Source: Anoplolepis gracilipes
Lineage: Eukaryota > Arthropoda > Insecta > Hymenoptera > Formicidae
Direction of reading: 5' to 3'
DNA length: 64,000 bases
Assembly: GCF_047496725.1 (NCBI RefSeq)
Contig: NC_132970.1
Span: 15,599,501 to 15,663,500, forward strand
Positions within the stretch are counted from its first letter, which is position 1, and every line of letters starts with the position of its first letter. Position numbers and translations under genes: made by a program. This document shows, piece by piece, positions 13,021-23,737 of this stretch. Under the pieces are notes generated by a model. The model saw nothing but the letters and a program-made list of their open reading frames with translations, had not been told where the DNA came from and did not search any database.

Positions 13021-14089
13021 TAATAAAAAACTATTTTAAAATATAACAAAGGTGCCCATAATTTCGCAGTTACAACTATTATAACGCTGAGTCCCCCAAT
13101 AGTTCACACTATTTAATTAAAAGTAATTAAAAGTAATAGCCTGCTCAAATATCTTTTGACTAAGGGAAAGAATGTCTCATAACTTTTATACAATATTTTA
13201 ATACTTCTATAAAGAAATAAGCTAAATTAAAAAAACAATTTAAATAAGTTAACTTACATATATTTCTCAAAAATTTAAAATTACTATGAATAATAAATTA
13301 TATTATAAATTAGAAAACCTATTGATAGTATAATTAATAAAAAAAACTATTGATTAAAAAGTATCTTGCAAATTGTAGCAGTATTGCTCGGATAAAGTTT
13401 TGCTAATCTTTTATTTGGTAAATAACAATTACACTGGAATTTAGAAAAGTATCGTCCTATTTCTACATTTTCTATCCATTTTAGTGGACATAACAAAAGC
13501 CGTTAAAATAAAAAAAGATATATTTTACAATACAGTACAGATTATATAAAAATGATAGATAATGCATTAGAATACATATGTGTGTGTAAAAATGATAATA
13601 AAATGTAAACATTAATATTTACCTTCTTCCACATAACATATTTCATTATTCTCGAGGAGAATTGTGTAATGCGGTTGTTTTTTATAAAGACCTTTCCTAA
13701 TACGATGAGTTGATGAAGGGCGATAATAACGATCATATCATAGATATATCCGTAGCATCGACTCAGATATGGAAATTCCGACGACATACGAAATTTTTTT
13801 AAGAAACTGTCTACGTCTCTATAGTCATAGCCAATTATGACCCTAACACGATCTGCTTTATGTTAAAAATATACACGATAATCATACAGAGACCTAGAAT
13901 TATTCCAATTATAATAAGTTTTCCTGCTATCTCCAATTTTTCTGCTTCTGATTGTTTTATTTTGACCTATGTGAAAAAATAAATGACAAAATTCAACCAA
14001 TATCTTGGCAAGTAAATTCTAACTACATACATATATTGTAATAACTTTAATTATAAATAATTGTAATTAATACAATATCTTTATATACA

Positions 14090-14560
14090 GGGTATCTCAT
14101 TTAAATTAGAACAGTCAAATATTTGGAAACTTTAGGATTTAAAAAAAATATATTTTAGGCACAAATTGTTTAATTCGAAGATAGATATAAATTTTGATCT
14201 TCAACAATTGTTTAAAGATCACGTAAAGGTTACCTTTAATTTTTTTAACAAAAATACTATTTTTTATCGCATATTCTTATGATTTGTCTCAAGATTTTTT
14301 AAAACGTTATAACGAAATATTTTTTTATTAAATACTTTTCGAGTAAAGCTTTTGATAGTGACAGCTATTATTAGCATTAGTTTTGACCTTATCTTGGGAA
14401 CTTTATCTATGGTCAATCATATACTGTTGCTGAATGCATTTACTTAAGCCTTATTATGTTTTGTCTAAAACGTTTTTTTTCTAACATTTATTGTTTATGC
14501 GATATTTGATCATTTCTGGACTTTTAATATACATATATGTATTAAATATATATATTATAT
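14090..14560. repeat. Intron 6 insertion shared by copies B and C
   Basis: Starting at ACAGGGTATCTCATTTAAAT, this block matches 31590-31905 of copy C inverted (CAAATGAGACACCCCGTAT). It looks like an old dispersed element that was already in the intron before B and C separated. Copy A lost this region in its exon 6 deletion. Confidence 0.5.
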
Positions 14561-15431
14561 GAGGTGTGTGTAATAAATTACCTGTACTGTATTTGTAATT
14601 CTACTATATTGAGCATGAATATTTCTTCTTCTATATAACATGATTTCATGCAGATTAACTAAATTCATCTCCCAAAGTTTGTTAAAATTTCTTGACGCCA
14701 TGAGGGGATGGTTGACCATTATTTGTATTACCTAAAATACCAGATATAAATATAATTTCGATTGTATATAAGAAAATGAAGAAAAATTTTATTATTTCTA
14801 CTAATTGCTATTAAAATATATTCATATATTGACTTAACATATTATTAATAAAACTTAATAATGAATTGTAATTTTTTGTTATTCTTGTACCGCTAAAATT
14901 AATAAAAACTACTTAAAAAAAGTTACTAACCTCTATATTAGAAAGTTCTTTATAATGATAATTTTGTCCAGCATATGGATAAAGTTGATAGGAATCGTCA
15001 CGTACATGAAACAACTCTGTCATATTTTTTTCTGCACGACTGAAAATAAGAAAAAAATATATTTAGTAAAACTTCTGTTTAGGGGAAAATGCTTCAATGA
15101 CCTTGACCTTGACATATATTGTCATCAACCTGAATAACCTTCAAAAGGGCTTAGCCGTCGCTCGTTATTTGTTAAAAAGTTATAAACAAAAAAAGTTTCC
15201 TATATAGAACATAATTTTTTCACATCTATGGCACACTGACTCTTCGATTCATATCATATTTGACCGCAAAAATCAAAACAAAATAGCGAACTTTATCTAA
15301 TATATGTTAGATATATATTAAATTTCTGTGCAGCAGATCATACATTTATTTCTTATATGTACAAAGTGTCGAAAAACTATAGTCTTTTGAAATAAAACTT
15401 TTTTCATTTTATATATATATATGTATATACA

Positions 15432-15576
15432 CAGAGTGTCCGGTAAAGATTGAATCAACATTCGTCAGCATGTAGAGCGCAAAAATGGTGAATTCAAAAT
15501 GGTGAAGGACTTCTCTGTTCAGTTTAGTGCCCCTCTATCTGCTCACGCGTTGATTCAATCTTTACCGGACACTCTG
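15432..15576. mobile_element. Foldback MITE, internally deleted copy
   Basis: Same ends as 5498-5905 (CAGAGTGTCCGGTAAAG and complement, about 22 bp) at the homologous intron position of copy B, but the core is reduced to about 60 bp. Confidence 0.8.
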
Positions 15577-17201
15577 TATATGTAATTACACAAATGTAAT
15601 TTTTTTATATAAATCAATACATTTAATTTCTTGTATATAAAATCTATTAAAATGAATTCTTCAAGAAGTATATAATTTACTTAATGTTATAAATTAAAAA
15701 TTCTATATGTTATAATATATACAAAATAATACACCTAATACAAATTAAATTAAAAAATGTATTAACTAATGTATTATTAATCTTTTTTAAATTTGCTTAA
15801 ATATATAAAATGCTTGGGTGTAAAGTAAATAAACAAGTAATTTATAAATTAATTACAAACAAGTATTCGAAAAACCGTAACTTTACAATGAACAATATAC
15901 ACGTATATACATACATACATGTATTTGTGTATATGTATATACATATATACAAATATGTATAATATGTGTATAAAAGTGTATATATAAAAATAGAAACAAA
16001 AAAGATTGAAGACACTCAAAAAGTAAAATTATTTACTTACTATTTTAGTTTCCATACGATTGCAATAGGCTCGAAACGACTTTTATATGGCACCAAAGCA
16101 CACCGTACACCGAGTCTTCTGGCTATGCAGTGACACATAGACAGTACAGATATATGTTTTATATCCTGTGTTATAAATTAAATTAGAAAAATTGTATATT
16201 GAACATTTATAAGATATGAATAACATGTTATTGTTATAATAAATAGAATAAAAAAATAAAATTTCTTTAACATAATTTTAAATTAATAATTTTATAATCT
16301 GAAATAACTTACATAATGTGCATTTTTAAGTACTTCTCTGAATTTTAAATTTGTATCTAATCGTTCTAATAGATCATAGAAATTTTCTCGCAAATAATAT
16401 ATAAAAGCACGTAATTCATCCATAATTTGCTTCGTTTCTACTGTATTCCAAAAATGGTCATAAATATTGTTGTCTTTCCAAAAAGAAAGTTGTTCAAAAG
16501 ATGTCAAGAATATTGAATGTGCAGGATATTTTTGTTTAAGGCGAGATAAAAATTCTTGCGTAATATCATTTAACCATGTTTTTATAACTGAGTAAGAAAT
16601 ATGTGGTTTAAAATATTGTGCCAAAATAGTAAATAATATTTCTAAAATTTGCTTTTCTCTTGGGATATCCATAAATTTGTTTATCTTATATACAAATCGA
16701 TATTGTTTCAGGCAATTTAAAATTAAGTTATATTTACTGTTAGTTGTCAAAGTAGGACGTGACCTGAAAAAATTTTACATACAATACTTATATTATTTTA
16801 TTTAAAATAGAAGCTGTTAAGTTTACTAAATTTTACCATGGTAATTTTGCCGAAATAATTCTATTTAACTCATCATAAACAAAATAATAAATCATAGAAT
16901 TTTCAGCTATAAAATGTAAAAGACATTCTAATTTTTTTTTGGTAATATCACATAACTTGTTCTCCGACATCAAATGTAGATAATACTGTAATTTTCTAAT
17001 ACTTTTTATTCCTTTTGTTATTTGTTTTTCAAAATTTAATTTAGCAAACTTTTCTTTTTGTTTTTCTGTCTCCTTTCCCATATATTTTATTCTTGCAGTA
17101 TAACATCTGAAATTAAAATAAAAGTTCTCAAAAATTATATTGAACATCATAACAACAGTATCAGCAATAAATAGTGGGCAATATATTTTTTAAGGTATAT
17201 A

Positions 17202-17819
17202 CAGAGTGCACCATCTGTAGGTACCATATGTTAAACGTTTATAATATAGTGAAAACACAATTAAATCGAGTTCGGTTTGCGATATTTATTTAATTTGATT
17301 TATACCATTACAAAAAATTCATTTCTTGAATACAACGTCGGACAAATGGTCGCCTTTATGAACGACGCAAGGAAATGCTCGTTTTTGGGCATTTTCCATA
17401 ACTTTTTGCAACGTTTCGGGCATTATTTCCATTAATTCATGAGGAGCCTCTCCACGACCAGTCACTACTGTTTGGTGTGGCGTCAGTGCCACAAAAGTCT
17501 ACGGGCCGTTTTTCTTCGAGAACGACGAAGGAGTCCCAGTAACCGTCAATGGAAACCGTTATCGAATCATGAGATTGGTTTTGGCCGCAAATCGCTGAAA
17601 ATGATTCAGAGAGGATGTGGTTTCAACAAGACGGCGCGTCATGTCACACTGTGCTCAAAACAATGACTCTCCTCAGAAGATTGTTCCCGAATCGCTTAAT
17701 CTCGAAAAATGGATACGATTGACCTCCACATTCGCCCGAATTTGACGCCTCCAGACTTTTATATCCAGACACTATTTTATAAGCTTTTAACATATGGTAC
17801 CTACAGATGGCGCACCCTG
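17202..17819 (+). mobile_element. Mariner-like element, internally deleted
   Basis: A 618-bp element with terminal inverted repeats of about 32 bp (CAGRGTGCRCCATCTGTAGG, continuing to CATATGTTA) and a TA duplication on each side. Internally the plus strand encodes pieces of a DDE transposase: FFENDEGVPVTVNGNRYR, then WFQQDGASCHT with the second catalytic Asp, then PPHSPEFD where the third acidic region should be. Stops and frameshifts interrupt it, and the N-terminal DNA-binding half is missing. It lies in intron 1 of copy B. Copy A has the matching empty site near 7570 with a single TA. Confidence 0.85.
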
Positions 17820-19369
17820 TATACATTTTTTAATTACGTACATACTAATGTTTAAAATACATAAGTTTAAAAAATTTTAATTGATAGTATAAATTTCTAT
17901 GTTATAAAAAAATATATATTAACTACTGTAATATATATTAACTACTTAAATTGTAAATATCATGATAGTACGGATAGCAATTGTGTACGTAAACAAATGT
18001 TATCAAGATGTATCTACTGCGATATACATGTCAATAAGATAAAAATTAAAACTAAGGGAAATACAATCTTCAAATAAAAATAAAATTGATTGTATATAAT
18101 GTTTTATATAATTTAAATAAGAACTATAAAGTTTACACAGAAAGTTAAATAATAGATGTTGTATTATAAGATCCAAAAGATATTATTTATGAAAAGTAAA
18201 AAAGAGTAACTCTTGAAACAAATAAATATAAGAAAAGTGTCTTATATAAATATTATATAAATAAATATAATTATGTAAATACATAAATATATAAAAAACA
18301 TAATTGTATAAATTAGTATACAGAACTATGTAAATTTTGAAATGGATATATGAAAAATTGTAGCACTATAATTTAATGTTTTAATTATGTTTTACACTAT
18401 AAAATAAAATTTTTAGTCGCAAAATCAAAATAATTGAAAAATAAAAAAAAGATTAATAATTTATAAAAATATATAAACTACTAATACAACAGTAAAAAAA
18501 TCTTTTTGGAGAAAAATCTATATATTTTTAATAATTTATAAAATAATTCTAAAAAAACATATTTACTAAACATACAACATCTAAAGACAATAATAAAGAC
18601 GGAATAACTTTTATGCTCATAGCTGAACAATAAATCCTAGAAAAAAAAGATAAAGTTATACGTTAAGTCATGAGCCGCAAGTAACAGCAATCAAATGGCA
18701 TATAATTTATAATTAATGAATGAACATTTATTGTTATTATTTGATGAACTTATTGACTCATCTAGCCGTTAGACACATTAAAATTCCAGCTTTACTAGAT
18801 TTTGTTTTTTTATTTCAATTGACTGAATTGTAACATTAGAAACGAGCTCATATACAGTGAAACAACAACAGGTACAAATTAAATTAATGGTATAACAATG
18901 TAATAACTTTACTATTTTCGTAAAGATACTTTGTTGATTGATTGAGTATATATTAAATTGTAAAAAGATTAATATCAAGAACTTATAAATAAGAAAGTAC
19001 CTCTGATAAAATTTCTCTTGCCAAATTTGATTGCGCGGATTTATATGCCGTAATATTTCACACGTAGATTTAAAATTTTTGATATCTTCCAAATCGATGT
19101 TCTCACATGAAAGAATCTTCTCACGCACTTCGGTGGATACGTCTGTTATCGTAGCCATTACAAAAAATTTAATGATTCACAAAACAACTTGAAACGTTAT
19201 TTATTGATAATAAGTTCCGTATCACTTGATTTAATTTTGTTAATATATTTATGTGATAACAAATCACGTATGTAAGCATACAAAATTTATTGTAGCTTGT
19301 AATATTGTCGCGATGCGTCTACAACGTGCACTTCGTTCGAGCTGTTCGTCCAAACTAAAGATAACTTTA

Positions 19370-19536
19370 CTAAAGCCTTGTGACCACAATACTAGAACTT
19401 GGTCCTAGTTCTCGATCCGAGAAACGAGTAGTCAATAAGATTACCGCTTTTCTATAAAAACTGCAAGTTGATTGGCTAAATATTTCTCGGGTCGAGAACT
19501 CGAACCGAGTTCTAGTATCGTGGCTACAAGGCTTTA
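19370..19536. mobile_element. Short foldback element in copy B 5' flank
   Basis: Ends CTAAAGCCTTGTGACCAC and GTGGCTACAAGGCTTTAG are inverted repeats, and the interior also folds (TAGTTCTCGATCC against its complement). Copies A and C lack it at the equivalent position. Confidence 0.7.
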
Positions 19537-19557
19537 GAAATGTGTCAAAGAATTTGA

Positions 19558-20055
19558 GGGTGCCGTCCCATGACACGGAAAACGGAATCGGAAAGATGGA
19601 ATGGTGAGGGTAAACCAATCAGAATCATGGAAGTTTATTCCGTTCCGATTTTCAGTAGTCGGGTTCCCCATGGAGTGATTTTTCTGGAAACGGGACGGAA
19701 GCTTAAAAATCGGAATGTGCTGAAAGTTGTGTTCACATATTCATGCATCTTTGTAACGAATATCTGCGATTGTTATATTGTTTATATATAATTAATTTTA
19801 ATTTAAAAAAGCGGAATAATGTCATCTGTAAGTATTATAATTACATAATACATTTATTAAATTATATTATATATATTATACTGCTTGATTTGCTTAAAAT
19901 TACAATTAAAACCAAAAAGCCAAATTAATTTATATAGTATATAATGAAAATCGGAACGGAATAAACTTCCATGATTCTGATTGATTTACCCCCACCATTC
20001 CGCCTTTCCGATTCCGTTTTCCGATTCTGTTTTCCGTGTCATGGGACCGGCACCC
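19558..20055. mobile_element. MITE of about 500 bp in copy B 5' flank
   Basis: Long terminal inverted repeats of about 90 bp: GGTGCCGTCCCATGACACGG at the left and its near complement CCGTGTCATGGGACCGGCACC at the right, continuing through AATCAGAATCATGGAAGTTT. The core is AT-rich and non-coding. GAG occurs on both sides and could be a target duplication. It is absent from copies A and C. Confidence 0.75.
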
Positions 20056-21124
20056 CGAGTTATTAAGCAGAAAAGAGAACACTGAAGCTTCTTGGTTTTG
20101 ATTGGTTAAATGAAATTGACGAATAAAGGCACATATTTCTCAACATTCTCTCTTCTCTATTCTTGAGATTTATGGTTTTGTCCTTTTTCTTAATGGAATT
20201 TCTCATTTGATTTTTTGTTGTCTGTTACTTATGATAGACTCTACCTGAGGTAGAGGTTCTTTCTTTAAGTCGATAGGTTAAATTTTGGATATTCAGTAAT
20301 ATATCTTGTATATGCGATTCTTTTCTTTCTTTTAAATATGCATATATATACATATTTTCATCAGAAAAATTATAAAATATAAGAATTAAGTCATGCAAAA
20401 ATCTCTTGCAGGTGAGTTAGTTACAAATATAATATTAATTTTAAGAGATAAAGTTTCGAAAATCTTAATAGAGTCAGAGGGTTTTCGTTTTTCTTTTTTC
20501 TTTAAGCAAAATGATTGTGTAATGTTTTAAGAAATAAAATGTTAAGCGTATTTTAAATTGCAATCAATATGTATAAAACTATTATTATTCAATCAATGCT
20601 TAATTCTTTATTTTATAGACAACTAATTGACAAGTGGAGAGCAAGTATTCCGCTAATTATAAGAAGTAATAAAATTAAAATAATTACACATAAAAGTACG
20701 CAGGCTCGAAAACACTAGCATTATATACTTGCCCAACAAATCACGCTTATGCACGCTTATTCTTTGCAACAATCTCAAGAGAATAGTAATGGATTAACTC
20801 TATACTATTAGCATCGAGTTTATCGAGCTCTCCATGAATCATAAAGTCCTCCAATATAAAAAATATAAACAATTTTTATTATCGTCTAAACTGGCGACTT
20901 CCGGATGAATGCCGATTATAATGGCCGCGAAATCGAGCTCAAGACTAGAATTTTTATTATCACTTTTAAAAAACATTCTCTGATTTATACATCAAGGAAA
21001 TCTGCAATAAACTTTCGATTCGTAATAATGATGTAAATTTTTTGTTTTTGCGCGTACAGTTCAACAAAAGAAAAAATCTGTCTGATCTACAATGTCAAAT
21101 CTGAAGTCTCAAGCAGAGCCAAAG

Positions 21125-21155
<31 letters not shown>

Positions 21156-22145
21156 CTAATCTATTGAATCTAAAAGTTCAAGATATTGAACTTAAAATAG
21201 TAATATTAAAAATATATATGTAATATATATTTCTTAACGGAATCCTAATAACAGTAAAAGCATGATTAATACTGGATAAACAAACACTCTGAAATGGAAA
21301 ATCACAGGTTGCACTTGCACATCTGAAAATGCATTAAATTAAAAAAGACATTATAAAAAAAGCATTAAAATCAAATACTTGAAACACTTTCACGATTGTG
21401 TAATACAGTGCTTTTTTATTTAATCTAAAATAATAATGATAAATAAATTTAAAGATAATTATATGTCCCCAAAGCACACTCTATGCAGTGTCAGATTGTA
21501 ATAATCCAATGTTATTTCTAGATGTCCTTCTCTGCAAGTATCCTCAACAAATGCATAAAAAAGCAGTTTGATAAGACGAAAATTAAAAGCTAAAAGAAGG
21601 ATTATATATATTATGTGCTTAACACAAAATATGATTTACATTAATAATACACTATAGTCTAAGAGTATTAAGAAAACAATGCTAGATATCTATATAAAAT
21701 ATACTTTACTTCAAAAATAAATGATTATTGCAAATTGCTTCCAAATTACATCTATATGAGCACATCATGAGCACATATGTACATGATAAAAAATATCATT
21801 ACCAACAACAAAGTTGTATTCAAGAAGAAATCCGGAATATGATTCAGACGGTTAAGACTTGAATATTCCTCAAGAATACAACCTTCCTGCTGGTTTAAAT
21901 ATTTTTTTTATTAATATATAAATTTATTTTATATATTGCATTTTGCATGATTTTCAAAAGATATCCAGCATTTCTTCAAGCTAAATACTCTTAGTTACAG
22001 ACCTGGATGTGGCATTAACATCTTGTTTCGATCTCCATGTGGCAGAACCGCAAGAATGGATGATGGACCAGTAAGACTTGCTGTTGTCGATCACCTTCTC
22101 TGCTTAAACAATGCAAGTGCGAATTATTATTTTCCAAATTAACAA
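20056..22145. other. Intergenic DNA upstream of copy B
   Basis: Up to about 20640 this is the duplicated 5' flank, matching 26590-27100 inverted. Beyond that no gene was seen. Bases 21160-21260 recur inverted near 34360-34445, and 21980-22150 recur directly near 34460-34640, so this stretch shares dispersed or duplicated blocks with the zinc-finger region. Confidence 0.55.
21128..21155. repeat. (TA)n microsatellite
   Basis: About 14 TA units. Confidence 0.9.
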
Positions 22146-22148
22146 TTA

Positions 22149-22150
22149 CA

Positions 22151-22213
<63 letters not shown>
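22149..22213. repeat. (CT)n microsatellite
   Basis: About 30 CT units directly upstream of the SINE. The unique DNA on its left, followed by a CT tract, is duplicated at 34460-34820. Confidence 0.9.
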
Positions 22214-22216
<3 letters not shown>

Positions 22217-22251
22217 GTATTAATAAGAATAATTATATATATTCTCTGTGC

Positions 22252-22582
22252 GGTTCTGGAGCAGTGAGTTGAGCGTCTGCTCGCTATGCCTAACTAAGAT
22301 CTCGGGTTCAAATCCGAGCAAAACCATCGAATTCCTGTAACATATATGTCGGAGGCTGATATGCTGAGAGAGATTGGCATGATATGTCGGAGAGAGAAGG
22401 CCATCCGGGGCAGACTGATGGTTCTCGTTTCCTCGGAATCGTCGTGGGTCTACCCCAAGGATCTCTCACATGAGATGATCTTGCCGCCATGGCAAGATCT
22501 CCTCCCGTACCGCTTGTAGAAATAAAATGAGGGAAATGAGTAGAATCTATTGACGGAATCTGAGAATATTCTTGTCGGAAAC
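22252..22582 (+). mobile_element. tRNA-derived SINE
   Basis: The first 74 bases fold like a tRNA: a possible acceptor stem GGTTCTG / CAAAACC, a D arm GAGC / GCTC, and a T arm CTCGG-GTTCAAAT-CCGAG that contains the Pol III B box (GGTTCAAATCC). The anticodon arm is degenerate, so this is a SINE head and not a working tRNA. A body of about 250 bp follows, ending in GAATATTCTTGTCGG. A tail fragment recurs near 34140-34195. Confidence 0.7.
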
Positions 22583-22672
22583 AATTCTTGTTTTCCGACA
22601 AGAATATTCCCAGATTCCGGCAATAGATTCTGCTCATTTCCCTCATTTTATTTTTACAAGCGGTACGGGAGG
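22495..22672. repeat. Inverted duplication of the SINE 3' part
   Basis: About 85 bases of the SINE body (ATCTCCTCCCGTACCGCTTG onward) are followed, after a few bases, by their reverse complement ending in AAGCGGTACGGGAGGAGA. The result is a long perfect-looking hairpin. Confidence 0.8.
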
Positions 22673-22682
22673 AGACTGTTGC

Positions 22683-23737
22683 AAATTGACAGTAACAGTT
22701 TCTATAATTTTATTGTGTAGTTTTTAGAGTAAATAAGTTTCAATGATATTTTTTTGGATTTATTCGTAAACTTTTTACTTTATTAGCAATTATTTTTTTT
22801 CACATCTTATAAGTTAATCGGTAGACAAATATATGTTGCCATTTCATTGTATTTTAAATGTTTTTAATATAAATACTTTAGTTTAAAATGCATCATATTT
22901 TGGGGTTAAAAGTAACATGCCGTTGGGGTAAATTGTAACATGTTACAACTTATCCCAACACGAAATATTGTACCTAACTAATTATGTCTTTTTAACTTTT
23001 TTAGAATCATAATGAGAAATTATCAAAGAAAAACATCTCGCGGGACAGCCTCATTAGATTTATACAAAATAGCCGCCAAAATACTTAAATTGTCTATGTT
23101 TGGTTTGTTGTGAAGCGTTTGCTGCAAGCAAGCCAGGTGAAAAATGAATCCAATGTCTAATGTGCATGAACTGAGCACATAAGCATTGTATTAAAAAATC
23201 TGATAAGGATAATTTTGTGTATTCCAACTGCTACTCAGATGAGTCTTCGAGTGAGAACTAAAACAATTTATTTTAATTAATTATTTGCATTTAGTTGATC
23301 TCATTAAGACGCTAATGTTATGTTGTTCTAAGTAAAAAGAAAACAATTTATGTTATATTGATTACTGATTAAGAAATAATATTTATGTTGTGTCAATTAA
23401 AGAAAAGACAATTTATATTATGTTGATTATTTTTAATATGTTGAGTATTATTAATTAAAGTTATTTTTAATTATTTGTTAGTTCTCATTTTATAATTCAG
23501 CTTGTATCTATTTGTGTTACAACTTATCCCAACCCTTATTTCAACCTCAAAGTCGGGGTAGAAAGTAACAACCCTCCTCTAATATTGCTTGTAAATATAT
23601 AATAATTGCTCGTTCTTTGCTTACATTAATCATAGATTTAATCATAGAACTGTAAAATTACTTAAGTCATGGATCTGTCTTCGACGACTCATTATATTAC
23701 ACAAAATCAGGATAAAATTCTTTAAGAATTGTATAAC
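22683..23737. other. Intergenic DNA with GGGTAA / TAACATG motifs
   Basis: No gene was seen. TTGGGGTAAATTGTAACATGTTACAACTTATCCCAAC is a local palindrome near 22920, and TTACAACTTATCCCAAC recurs near 23516 with GGGGTAGAAAGTAACAAC near 23555. These suggest ends of a decayed inverted-repeat element of about 700 bp. Confidence 0.4.

Larger units (their letters stand above)
13347..19158 (-). pseudogene. FBXO21-like copy B, near-complete pseudogene
   Basis: Exons on the minus strand: 19001-19158, 16837-17106, 16313-16763, 16041-16165, 14931-15039, 14582-14731, 13623-13966, then a last exon ending at the stop at 13347. Exons 1-6 keep good GT-AG sites and one open frame: F-box at residues 1-52, then a helical segment, then the SirB1/transglutaminase-like core with SMCHCIARRLGVRCALVPY. 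In the YccV exon the frame breaks twice: once before the VIIGYDYRDV strand (one base lost, giving an early TAA) and once after YDMIV (two bases gained). The last exon's acceptor reads AAC instead of TAG, exactly as in copy A. The gene could at most make a protein without the YccV domain. Intron 1 carries a mariner-like element and intron 4 a MITE. Confidence 0.85.

Noticed and set aside
17439..17666. 75-codon plus-strand frame
   Set aside because: It is a shadow frame over the transposase remnant; the meaningful frames carry FFEND and WFQQDGA.
22252..22325. Possible functional tRNA gene
   Set aside because: The T arm is perfect, but the anticodon arm is degenerate, the acceptor has a mismatch and a SINE body follows.
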